A DNA stretch of 36,773 nucleotides, taken from assembly GCF_002929335.1 (NCBI RefSeq), contig NZ_PJIL01000028.1, positions 1 to 36,773 of the forward strand, read 5' to 3'. The DNA is from Arthrobacter sp. Y81 (GTDB lineage Bacteria > Actinomycetota > Actinomycetes > Actinomycetales > Micrococcaceae). Below the pieces are notes generated by a model. That model made no database searches. It worked only from the letters and a program-made list of their open reading frames with translations, and had not been told where the DNA came from. How positions within the stretch are numbered: the stretch's first letter is position 1; the number at the start of each line of letters is the position of its first letter. This document shows, piece by piece, positions 16,558 to 24,260 of the stretch. The position numbers and the translations under genes were made by a program.

Positions 16558-16924
16558 GAGCCGTCCGCTCCTCAGGTCATCACGCGAACGCCCGAGGCGG
16601 CTGCCAAGGCGTTCCGCAGGCATTGCCCACGGGCCGACCAGGCTTCCCGGCTCTCCGATCACAGCATACAAGCACCCGAACGGACGAGGAAGACCAGCAC
16701 AAATCCCCGGGGAGGGACTCACTGGAAGGAAGGGCCGCAGTCGTTCTTCTCTGCCAACCCCTCATTCGTCAGCGCCGGGGCTGCTGACACCGGCTGCATT
16801 GCATGACCGCGGTGACGGCGCCACTGCCTGCTGCCGGACACGCCGCCGGCCCACCCAGGGAACCCTGACCCATCCCCTGCGTCCGGAGGCTCGGGGACGG
16901 CCAGGCCGGGGTGCGGTACATCGC
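16558..16924. other. 367-base gap without recognised gene
   Basis: It lies between the ABC ATPase remnant and the end of the P-type ATPase. Short open frames exist on both strands, but none has a recognisable domain, a good ribosome-binding site or a clear signature. It may include the old promoter of the ABC gene. Confidence 0.5.
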
Positions 16925-19618
16925 TCATTGCAGTGGCACATCATTCCGGGGGAACCAGCGGCGTACAGCTTTCTCTGCCTCAACAATGATCAGCACGGTG
17001 GAACCCACGGCAACGCACAGGAGCCATTCCCAGGCGTTGAGCGGCGTAAGTTCAAGCAGCCTGGCGCTGACCGGCCAGGTCATCACCGCCCAGTGCAGGC
17101 CCAGGGCCGCCAAGGAGGTGAATAGGAGGGGCTTGTTGGCCAGGAGCCGGATCTGGAACAGGGACTTGACCTCGGCCCGGGAACTGAACACCTGGAAGAA
17201 ACTCAGCATCACGAACATGGTCAGCGCCATGGTCCTCGCGTGGATATCCGTGTACCCCGCGTGCAGTTCCACGATGAATGTCAGGATCACAGCCAGCGCC
17301 ATCCAGGCACCCGTGATACCGGCCCGGAACCACAGCGTGCGCGAAAGCAGACCCTCGGACGTGGGACGCGGCGGGCGGCTGAGTTCATCACCCTCCCCCG
17401 GCTCGAACGCCAGGGCAATGTCCTGCACCCCGTTGGTCACCACGTTCATCCACAACATCTGGACCGGCAGGAACAACAAGGGAGTCTCCGCAAACACGCT
17501 CAAGGTCACGGCCACCAGGGCGGCGGCACCCGTGGACAGCAGGAAGAACGTGGTCTTGCGGATCGCCGCGAACGTGACACGGCCTTCCTCCACCGCATGC
17601 ACAATCGTGACGAAGTTATCGTCCGTCAACACGATGTCGGCGGCTTCGCGCGCCACGTCCGTTCCCGACCTGCCCATGGCGACGCCGATCGCCGCAGCCT
17701 TCAGAGCAGGGGCGTCATTAACGCCATCGCCCGTTACCGCCACCACCTTGCCCGCCCCCTTCAGGGCATCCACAATCCTCAGCTTGTCCATCGGCGAAAC
17801 CCTGGCAGCGACGCTGATCTGCTCCAAACGGGCGGCCAGCATATGGTCATCCAGGTCCGCCATCTCGGCGCCCGTCAATGCCGGCTTGCCGGTGGGCAGG
17901 CCCAGCCGGCCGGCGATAGCCACGGCGGTCACCGGGTGGTCGCCGGTAATCATCATCACCTTGATACCCGCCCGCCGACACTTCTCCACCGCAGCAGCCA
18001 CCCCGGCACGCGGCGGGTCAGTCATCCCTTCCATCCCAAGAAACGTGAGGCCGGACGGCGGGGGCAGCGGCACGGTGGCGTCCTCGTCGTCGGCCAGTAT
18101 CCGCGAGCCGGTGGCGATGACGCGCAACCCTTCGCGGCCCATTTCCTCGTTGGCCTGGTGGATCAGTGCCGCTTCCAAAGGGACGGTGCCCGTCGCCCCC
18201 GCCATCTCCGCCGCGGCCTGCAGCAGTGCTTCGGGGGAGCCTTTGACATACAGGACGTGGCGGCCGCCCGGCTCCTCCCGGACAGTCTGCGAGTACCTCA
18301 GGTGCGGTTCGTAGGGCTGGTGGGCCAGCGGTTCAGCCGTGCGCTCCCGCTCGCTGATGGCACCGCGTGCGACGGCGGTCTTCGCCATCGCGGCGTCCAC
18401 CGCGTCGCCGGAGTACTCCAGGCCCTCCTCATCCTCGGCCGACAGCGTCGCCTCGTTAGTCAACGCACCCGCCCGCAGCACCGCGCGGATGAGCGGCACG
18501 TGCGTGGCGCCGCCGCCATCGTCCTCGTCGGAAATGTCCAGCACCCCCGCCGCGGTCCAGATCTTCTCCACGGTGAGCCTGTTCTCGGTCAACGTCCCGG
18601 TCTTATCCGATCCGATGACGTCCGTGGAACCCAGCGTCTCCACCGCCGGCAAGGTGCGCACAATGGCGTTCCGCCTGGCCATCCGGGACACCCCAAGGCT
18701 CAGCGCCACTGTCAGGACGATTGGCAGCGACTCGGGGATGGTGGCCACGGCCAGCCCGACGGCGGTGCGGAACATCGTGGACACGTCATTGCCAAGCACC
18801 AGCCCCGCAATGAAGATGAAGACCAGCGCGCCGAGCACAACCATGCCGATGCGGCGCTCCAGGCTGTGCGTGAGCAGCAGCAGGGGCGACTTGCCGGAAG
18901 GTTCCTGGATGAGCGCGTTGATCTCGCCCAAGGCGGTCCCGGCACCGGTGGCTGTGACAACGCCCCTGCCGCGGCCGCTGCCCACGAATGTTCCGCTGAA
19001 GGCAACATTCGCCATGTCAGCATCACCGATGCTCTCCGGCAGCGGACCGGTGTGCTTGGTGGCCGCGAAGGACTCACCTGTCAGCAACGACTCGTCAACC
19101 TGGAGCCCGTTCGCTTCAAACAAGCGCAGGTCGGCGGGCACCCGTTCGCCGCTCTCCAAAAGGACCACATCCCCGGGCACCACGTCACACCCGGCCACCA
19201 CCTGCTCCGTGCCGTCGCGCAGCACGCGGCACGACGGCGTCGAAAGCGACTGGAGCGCGCGGACGTCCGCCTCCGCCTTGCGCTCCTGGACAAAACCCAA
19301 CGCGGCGTTGATAGTCAGCACCAGGAAGATGGCTCCGGAGTCCACCCAGTGCTGCTGGACCAAGGTGACGAGGGCGGCAACCAGCAGGATGCCGATCAAC
19401 GGACTGATGAACTGCCGCAACAGCACGCGCCACCACGGCGTCGCTCCCGCGAAGCTCAGCTCATTAGGCCCGGCCTCAACCAGCCTGCGCGAAGCCTCCG
19501 CGGAAGTGAGTCCTTCCGGCCCGGACGAAAGCTCCGTGAAGACGTCTTCGGGACTCAAAGCGTGCCAAGGCACAGGCTTCACAGGGCTTAGTGCGGATGC
19601 CGCGAACCGGGCTGCCAT
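16925..19618 (-). CDS. P-type cation-transporting ATPase (P2-like)
   Basis: An 897-residue complete pump. The order is: N-terminal cation-ATPase domain (about 15-75), two membrane helices, actuator domain with LTGES (179-183), TM4 ion site ATIPESLP (292-299), phosphorylation site DKTGTLT (Asp338), nucleotide pocket KGSPE (459-463), MITGD (556-560), the hinge TGDGVNDAP (629-637), and a C-terminal six-helix block with WMNVVTNGVQD. The layout and TM4 motif resemble Ca2+/Mn2+-type P2 pumps in bacteria; the ion is not settled. ATG 19618 has GGGAAG upstream. The frame stays open to 19693 without family-like sequence. The intergenic space upstream is only about 80 bases and ends in an integrase fragment, so its native promoter may have been replaced. 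Confidence 0.92.
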   Translation of the reverse strand: MAARFAASALSPVKPVPWHALSPEDVFTELSSGPEGLTSAEASRRLVEAGPNELSFAGATPWWRVLLRQFISPLIGILLVAALVTLVQQHWVDSGAIFLVLTINAALGFVQERKAEADVRALQSLSTPSCRVLRDGTEQVVAGCDVVPGDVVLLESGERVPADLRLFEANGLQVDESLLTGESFAATKHTGPLPESIGDADMANVAFSGTFVGSGRGRGVVTATGAGTALGEINALIQEPSGKSPLLLLTHSLERRIGMVVLGALVFIFIAGLVLGNDVSTMFRTAVGLAVATIPESLPIVLTVALSLGVSRMARRNAIVRTLPAVETLGSTDVIGSDKTGTLTENRLTVEKIWTAAGVLDISDEDDGGGATHVPLIRAVLRAGALTNEATLSAEDEEGLEYSGDAVDAAMAKTAVARGAISERERTAEPLAHQPYEPHLRYSQTVREEPGGRHVLYVKGSPEALLQAAAEMAGATGTVPLEAALIHQANEEMGREGLRVIATGSRILADDEDATVPLPPPSGLTFLGMEGMTDPPRAGVAAAVEKCRRAGIKVMMITGDHPVTAVAIAGRLGLPTGKPALTGAEMADLDDHMLAARLEQISVAARVSPMDKLRIVDALKGAGKVVAVTGDGVNDAPALKAAAIGVAMGRSGTDVAREAADIVLTDDNFVTIVHAVEEGRVTFAAIRKTTFFLLSTGAAALVAVTLSVFAETPLLFLPVQMLWMNVVTNGVQDIALAFEPGEGDELSRPPRPTSEGLLSRTLWFRAGITGAWMALAVILTFIVELHAGYTDIHARTMALTMFVMLSFFQVFSSRAEVKSLFQIRLLANKPLLFTSLAALGLHWAVMTWPVSARLLELTPLNAWEWLLCVAVGSTVLIIVEAEKAVRRWFPRNDVPLQ

Positions 19619-19699
19619 AGCCACAGTCTTCCCGGGCACAGTCAATCCGGCAAGCAACGGCACCGTCACTGGCCGGAAACCGCGCCCCCTCACTCACCC

Positions 19700-20178
19700 G
19701 AACGGGACGCTGCTCCTCCTTGGGGCTCGTCGCCCTCGCCGTCCAATACGGCCACATGCGCACCGCCATGAACGCCGGCTACGCGTCCCGGAGCCGGAAC
19801 GGAATGCACGACCTGCTCGACCTGGAAACGGCTCTCGCCACCGCCGACACCCTTGCCTCGCTCAACGAAGACCTGACATACGGCGCAGGCATCTCAGGCC
19901 CAGCAGCCCGCAGAGCCATCAACGCCGCCCAGCATGCCCCCGAATGCACTGGCACAATCGTCAACGCGAGGCAGGCCCGTGCGCTTCTTGAGAACCCGTC
20001 GCTGACCGTCTACGAGAACCCGTCCGCGATGCTCATGTGCGTCTACAAACCGGACCGAGCCCTCTGCAACCGCATCACCGAACGCGAAGCACCTCGCCTG
20101 GACCGCGGCGTCCCATCATGCGCCAACACCGCACGAACCAATGATCACGCAAACCTGATGCGACAGGAGGCCGAATGA
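19700..20178 (+). pseudogene. C-terminal part of a site-specific integrase
   Basis: The frame reads SSLGLVALAVQYGHMRTA, YASRSRNGMHDLLDLE and GAGISGPAARRAINAA, then NPSLTVYENPSAMLMCVY and SCANTARTNDHA. This is the terminal region of the large actinobacterial tyrosine-type integrases that travel with DUF6262 genes. The first several hundred residues, with most of the catalytic domain, are missing: coding similarity begins near 19700, at the ATPase promoter region. A TTG at 19720 could start a 152-residue peptide, but it would be inactive. The stop overlaps the DUF6262 ATG (ATGA). Confidence 0.72.
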
Positions 20179-20576
20179 GCCCCGCGCACGACGAACGCGC
20201 CCGCATCCAGACAGCCATGGAACGAATCCTCAGCGGAAAACCGGAGCACTCCAACGGGGCCCTGACCATCGTGGCCCTCGCCGCAGAAGCAGGAGTGCCC
20301 CGAAACGCACTCACCCAGCGGCACATAGACCTGAAGAACCACTTCTACGAGAAGGTAAGGGCACTCTGCGGGACACCAGACAGCGAAAGACGCCTCCGGC
20401 GGGAAACAGCCAGACTGAAACGCTTGCGGGACGACGATAGAAAAGTGATCCAGCAACTTAAGACTGACAACGAAGCCCTCATCGGGGCTCTCCACCTAGC
20501 ACAGCTCCAAAATGAAGAGCTCCGACGGCGACTGGCGGCGTCCGGAGGCACAGTGCAGACCATCGGCAGGAGTTGA
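20175..20576 (+). CDS. DUF6262 family (TnpC-like) accessory protein
   Basis: A 133-residue protein translated from ATG 20175, which overlaps the integrase stop, with AGGAGG just upstream. The N-terminal part (AAEAGVPRNALTQRHIDLK) looks like a small helix-turn-helix. Residues about 70-125 (RRETARLKRLRDDDRKVIQQ onward) form a coiled coil. Such genes follow integrases in Tn554-type and related elements and assist recombination. The element appears dead because the integrase is truncated. In 20577-20804 I find no identifiable gene. Confidence 0.7.
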   Translation: MSPAHDERARIQTAMERILSGKPEHSNGALTIVALAAEAGVPRNALTQRHIDLKNHFYEKVRALCGTPDSERRLRRETARLKRLRDDDRKVIQQLKTDNEALIGALHLAQLQNEELRRRLAASGGTVQTIGRS

Positions 20577-20804
20577 TGTAGAAGACCCGAAATGGGGCGC
20601 GCTCATTGGACCCGGAGACAAGGACCGGACTGTGCCCGCGATCGGCAGGAATCATGTCCGAGTTTGTGGACAGGCAACGAACTTACCGTCCGGGCATGGA
20701 ACGGCCTTGCCGAGCGACGACAAGTGCGGCCCATGCCGCCCGATCACTTCCGGAACCGTGTTCGGCCGGGTGGCAGGTTGCGGGACGCCTCGGTTCAACA
20801 AATG

Positions 20805-21068
20805 CTAATTCGGTTTCTCGGCGTCCGGATTCATGGCTGCGATTCTTTCGCGTACCTGTGCCAGTTCGTCTTCGAGAAACTCGAGGTAGCTGCTGAGCTC
20901 CTCCTGATCCCTCCGGCGGTTGGGACGGCGGGGCGCCGCAGGCATCGGAGCATAGCACGCCGGCGGGTACGGGAGGGGCGGAGCGGCATAGCTTTGGGCC
21001 GCATATCCCGGGGGCGCGTAGTATGCGTCGTCGCAGCACCAAGGGCCGTGACGGTGATGGCAGGACAT
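20805..21068 (-). CDS. small Cys/His- and Pro/Tyr-rich protein
   Basis: An 87-residue protein in three parts. Residues 1-13 (MSCHHRHGPWCCD) have Cys3, His4, His5, His7, Cys11 and Cys12, a likely metal-binding cluster. Residues 16-46 are Pro/Tyr/Ala-rich. Residues 50-80 (RRDQEELSSYLEFLEDELAQ onward) form a predicted coiled coil. ATG 21068 has AAGGAG seven bases upstream. It is transcribed divergently from the ZIP metal transporter, suggesting a metallochaperone or sensor function. No named family is recognised with certainty. Confidence 0.72.
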   Translation of the reverse strand: MSCHHRHGPWCCDDAYYAPPGYAAQSYAAPPLPYPPACYAPMPAAPRRPNRRRDQEELSSYLEFLEDELAQVRERIAAMNPDAEKPN

Positions 21069-21234
21069 GGCTGCTCTCCTTTTTGCTGGCTGGATTCTTA
21101 CGTTCTACAACCAGGCTGTTGGCAGGGCAAAAGGCTTCAGTAACCCGCTCCGAGGTTGTTGGGCTGCAGGTTCACTGACGGCGGGCTGCCGCGGACTTAT
21201 GGCCCGAAGCTGTATCCGTGGTGCGTGCAATACT

Positions 21235-21252
21235 GGGGGCAGTTTCACCCCC
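21235..21252 (+). promoter_or_regulatory. G5/C5 hairpin in the leader of the ZIP gene
   Basis: GGGGG (21235-21239) and CCCCC (21248-21252) can pair around an 8-base loop 20 bases before the GTG start. It lies next to the ribosome-binding site (AGGAG) and could affect translation. Role inferred. Confidence 0.3.
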
Positions 21253-21272
21253 TCTGCGGCAGGAGACCGATT

Positions 21273-22010
21273 GTGCCGACCTTGGTCTGGATTCTGGTCA
21301 GCGGTGTGCTGATGAGTGCCCTGGCCCTGGTCGGCAGTGTGACGCTGCTGCTCCCTGAGAAGTACTTTGGGCGGGTTGTCCTTCCTCTGGTGGCTCTGGC
21401 TGCCGGATCCCTTCTCGGTGGCGCGCTGTTCCACATGCTCCCGGAAGCGGTGGAGGCTTTGGGGAATGTCCTGGCCGTCTACGCGTCGCTCGCTCTTGGA
21501 TTCGTGTCGTTTCTGGTGTTGGAGCAGTTCCTGCACTGGCATCATTGCCACCGCAGCAAAAGTGCACACCGTCCGGTCGGATACATGATTCTCCTGGCCG
21601 ATGGGTTGCATAATTTCATCGGGGGCTTGGCCGTTGGCGGTGCTTTCGTCCTGGATATCAGGCTCGGGATCATCACGTGGCTCGTCGCGGCGGCACACGA
21701 GATACCCCAGGAACTTGGCGATTTCGGGCTGCTCGTCCACAGCGGATGGAACCGCCGTCACGCGCTGATGTTCAACGTCGCCTCGGCACTGACGTTCCTG
21801 ATCGGCGGGGTCACGGCCTACGGGCTCTCCGGCAGCCTGAATGTGGCCTTCCTTGTCCCTTTCGCCGCCGGCAATTTCATCTACATTGCGGCAGCAGACC
21901 TGATCCCGCAGTTCACCGCCGACGAAAGTGCCGCCGCCAAGCTCGCCCACACGCTCAGCTTTGTTCTGGGCCTCGGCGGGCTGTTTCTGCTCGCCATCAC
22001 TTTTGCGTAA
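21273..22010 (+). CDS. ZIP-family metal transporter
   Basis: A 245-residue membrane protein with eight predicted helices. The metal path is visible: LHNFIGGLAVGGAF in the TM4 region (His-Asn, with Gly where many homologues have Asp) and AHEIPQELGDFGLL in TM5 (His, Glu, Glu). The cytosolic loop has HWHHCHRSK, a His/Cys cluster. It imports Zn2+ or another divalent cation. I chose GTG 21273 because AGGAG stands seven bases upstream; earlier in-frame codons do not give ZIP-like sequence. The divergent neighbour is the Cys/His-rich small protein. Confidence 0.9.
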   Translation: MPTLVWILVSGVLMSALALVGSVTLLLPEKYFGRVVLPLVALAAGSLLGGALFHMLPEAVEALGNVLAVYASLALGFVSFLVLEQFLHWHHCHRSKSAHRPVGYMILLADGLHNFIGGLAVGGAFVLDIRLGIITWLVAAAHEIPQELGDFGLLVHSGWNRRHALMFNVASALTFLIGGVTAYGLSGSLNVAFLVPFAAGNFIYIAAADLIPQFTADESAAAKLAHTLSFVLGLGGLFLLAITFA

Positions 22011-22034
22011 ACCACGGAGAACCCCAGGAGGGCC

Positions 22035-22093
22035 ATGAAGACCCCATCGTCCCCGACACCGGGCAGACGGGAACACCGTCGGAGGCCGCTGAG
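22035..22093 (+). pseudogene. 5' stub of a lost gene after the ZIP transporter
   Basis: ATG 22035 follows a strong AGGAGG-type site and reads MKTPSSPTPGRREHRRR before entering the antisense of the dehydratase remnant near 22085-22095. The frame ends at 22127. It looks like the first codons of a downstream gene cut by a deletion; too short to identify. Confidence 0.25.
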
Positions 22094-22348
22094 CGCTGTC
22101 ATTGAGACGGGCCCGCCCCGCCAGTAGGCATCGCGGTTGAGTTCGTAGATGGTTTGCGAGATCCGTGTGGGGTCCTTCCCGCGGACGGCGTCGGCGAGCA
22201 CGGCGACGGCGCCGCGGACCGCGTGTTCCTGGCCTTCGAGCGTTGCCTCAGCGATGCCGCTGAGTCCCTCGTCGGTGCTCAGTCGGACGAAAATAAGGTT
22301 CGTCCTGTAGAAGTCGACGACGACCGTGTCGAGGTTGGTAATTTTCAT
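22083..22348 (-). pseudogene. N-terminal remnant of an enolase-superfamily aldonate dehydratase
   Basis: From ATG 22348 about 88 residues resemble the capping domain of galactonate-type dehydratases: MKITNLDTVVVDFYRTNLIF, then LVxL-like TDEGLSGIAEATLEG and AYWRGGPVSMTALSG. They parallel the intact dgoD (FYRGGPI). After ALSG the match stops and the barrel with all metal ligands is missing. The stop of the permease remnant upstream lies seven bases before this ATG, the same spacing as in the intact operon at 3010/3018. Confidence 0.75.
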
Positions 22349-22355
22349 TCGTAGA

Positions 22356-22790
22356 TCATCCTTTGACAGCGCCCGCGGTCATCCCGCTGACGACATACCG
22401 TTGTGCGAACAGGTAAAAAGCGACGGCCGGCAGTGTGAACAGGAGACCGACGGCCATGATGGTCTGGATGGAGGTGTCCTGCTCGCCGATGAAGCCGGCA
22501 ACACCGACTGAGGCGGGCTGCAGGGATTTGTCGAACACGAAAGTGACCGCGAAGACATACTCGTTCCAGGCGCTGAAGAAGGCGATGACCGCGGCGGCGG
22601 CAATGGCCGGCGCTATCAGCGGCAGGATGATGCGGGCGAGGACGGTGGGTGGGCGGCTGCCGTCGACACGCGCTGCTTCGTCGAGCTCGCGCGGGACGCC
22701 GTCTATCGCGCCTTTGAGGATTAGAGCGACTACAGGCAGGGCGAATGCGGTGTCGGCCAGGATAAGTCCATGCAGCGAGTTCAGCACGGT
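22356..22790 (-). pseudogene. C-terminal half of an ABC sugar permease (MalG type)
   Basis: The frame keeps LNSLHGLILADTAFALPVVA, the EAA loop VPRELDEAARVDG...IILPLI and the end YVVSGMTAGAVKG, close to the intact permease ending SGLTAGATKG. The first three membrane segments are absent: similarity begins near 22790. The 200 bases from there to the lacI stop (22791-22990) have an open frame but no recognisable domain. So a transport operon once lay here and was cut at both ends. Confidence 0.8.
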
Positions 22791-22990
22791 CGAAGCCGGC
22801 GACCCCCAAGCGGCAGAGGCGGCCATGAGATACGCGATCCGAGGGTCCGACGTGGACCTCAGCAGCGGAGACCCGCGTTTGAGGAACCCATCGCTCACCC
22901 CGGCGTCCACCGCAAGGGATCGCCTGTCCAGTAGGTCTCTGGGACTGCCACACTGCGGCTACTTTCCAACTCCGCATCAGAGCGGCAGGC

Positions 22991-24031
22991 TCAGGCCGCC
23001 GGAGGGGCTGTGGAACCGCGGACAATCACCTGCGTGGCCAGTTCGACGCGGTGGGAATCCAGGACTTCACCGCGTGCCTGGCGCAGCAATGACCGCAGCG
23101 CCGCGCGTCCCATTTCCTCCAGCGGCTGGGCCACAGACGTCAGCGCCGGAACGGATTCCTGGCCTTGGCTTGTCCCGTCGAAGCCAATGAGACTGATGTC
23201 TTCTGGGATTCTGAGACCATGCCGACCCGCTTCGCTAAGAACGCCCAATGCAATACTGTCGCTTCCGGCAAAGATGGCTGTGGGAAGCTGTTCGAGCTTG
23301 AGCAGGGCTTTGAAGCCGGCCACTCCGCTGTCCCGGCGGAACCTGCCGCCGGAAATAATGTAGTGGGGTTCGATAGGTACGCCCTGTGCCATGAGAGCCG
23401 CCATGTACCCGTGCAGGCGCGCCTGGTTGCATTCAGCCCGTTCGATGCCGCCGATGTAGGCGATGTGCCGGTGGCCCAGCGCCAGCAGGTGTTCTGTCGC
23501 GGCTTTACCTCCGGCCCAATTTGTCGCTCCCACGCTGACCACATCGGCCGGGGGCGGGTTGAGGGGGTCAATCACGACGACGGGAATTTGCCGACGCCGG
23601 AACGCATGCAGTTGCGCCTCGCTGAAAGCTGACGTCACTACGATCATTCCCGCTCTGCCTTCGTCCAGCATGCGCTGGGCGCGGCCCTCAGGGCTGATCC
23701 CGCTCGAAGGCGCCTGGCCGGTGACGCTTACCAGAATCTCAACATCGGCACCGGCGGCAAAGCGCAGTATGCCGTTCAGGACCTCGACGGTGTAGGCCGA
23801 GTCGAGGAAGTCGATGACCACCTCGACGACGGTGGCAGCCTCGGCAGCGGAACGGCGCTGGAGCGGGGACTGGTACCCGGCCTGCTCCAGCGCGGCCAGG
23901 ACGCGGGCGCGGGTTTCCGGCGCAACATCGTCACGGCCGTTCACCACCTTCGACACCGTGGGCGCCGACACCCCCGCCTGCCGCGCCACTGTGGCGAGCG
24001 TTGGTTTGTCGTGACGGGTATTGGTTGCCAT
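22991..24031 (-). CDS. LacI-family transcriptional regulator
   Basis: A 346-residue LacI/GalR repressor. The helix-turn-helix and hinge (LATVARQAGVSAPTVSKVVN, residues about 12-31) are followed by a periplasmic-binding-protein-like effector domain with VVVIDPLNP, HIAYIGGIER, AIFAGSDSIALGVL and ISLIGFDG. It is divergent from the sugar operon starting at 24261 and is its probable repressor. The inverted repeat at 24037-24050 covers the region just before its own ATG, pointing to autoregulation. GAAAGG is the only, rather distant, ribosome-binding site. The effector is unknown; the sugar imported by the operon is likely. Confidence 0.92.
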   Translation of the reverse strand: MATNTRHDKPTLATVARQAGVSAPTVSKVVNGRDDVAPETRARVLAALEQAGYQSPLQRRSAAEAATVVEVVIDFLDSAYTVEVLNGILRFAAGADVEILVSVTGQAPSSGISPEGRAQRMLDEGRAGMIVVTSAFSEAQLHAFRRRQIPVVVIDPLNPPPADVVSVGATNWAGGKAATEHLLALGHRHIAYIGGIERAECNQARLHGYMAALMAQGVPIEPHYIISGGRFRRDSGVAGFKALLKLEQLPTAIFAGSDSIALGVLSEAGRHGLRIPEDISLIGFDGTSQGQESVPALTSVAQPLEEMGRAALRSLLRQARGEVLDSHRVELATQVIVRGSTAPPAA

Positions 24032-24036
24032 AAGAT

Positions 24037-24050
24037 TCGAAACCTTTCGA
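24037..24050. promoter_or_regulatory. LacI operator O1 (inverted repeat)
   Basis: TCGAAA-CC-TTTCGA is a perfect 14-bp inverted repeat six bases upstream of the lacI ATG and about 10 bases after its predicted transcription start. The core CGAAA-NN-TTTCG recurs at 24189-24200. Confidence 0.65.
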
Positions 24051-24066
24051 TAGTTTCACCGCTCCA

Positions 24067-24096
24067 ATTGTGCATAGGCTGACGCACGATGGTCAA
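24067..24096 (-). promoter_or_regulatory. promoter of the lacI-family gene
   Basis: On the minus strand TTGACC (24091-24096) and CACAAT (24067-24072) are 18 bases apart. Transcription near 24060 would run straight into operator O1. Confidence 0.45.
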
Positions 24097-24134
24097 GAAG
24101 GACGATGGACCGCACATAAATCCTTCCAAGCCCC

Positions 24135-24164
24135 TTGACTACGGCACTTTTGTGGCATTAGTTT
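24135..24164 (+). promoter_or_regulatory. promoter of the sugar-catabolic operon
   Basis: TTGACT (24135-24140) is followed after 18 bases by TAGTTT (24159-24164). The -35 is good and the -10 weak. Transcription near 24171 places operator O2 at about +19. Confidence 0.42.
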
Positions 24165-24188
24165 AGACCGTGACCTAAATCACGAGTG

Positions 24189-24200
24189 CGAAACATTTCG
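24189..24200. promoter_or_regulatory. LacI operator O2 (inverted repeat)
   Basis: CGAAA-CA-TTTCG is a perfect 5+5 inverted repeat with the same half-sites as O1, 61 bases before the ATG of the binding-protein gene and just downstream of its predicted start point, where a repressor would block elongation. Confidence 0.62.
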
Positions 24201-24260
24201 AGTCTTTCCCGGAGGCTACGCCTCGGAATGCTCAACCAAGCGATCACAGATGGAGAAGCA

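Noticed and set aside
17240..19591. 783-residue open frame on the plus strand
   Set aside because: It lies wholly antisense to the P-type ATPase, is rich in Gln, His, Arg and Gly, and shows no domain. Long shadow frames are expected at this GC content.
21105..22076. 323-residue minus-strand frame opposite the ZIP gene
   Set aside because: Charged, low-complexity composition; the plus strand carries clear ZIP motifs.
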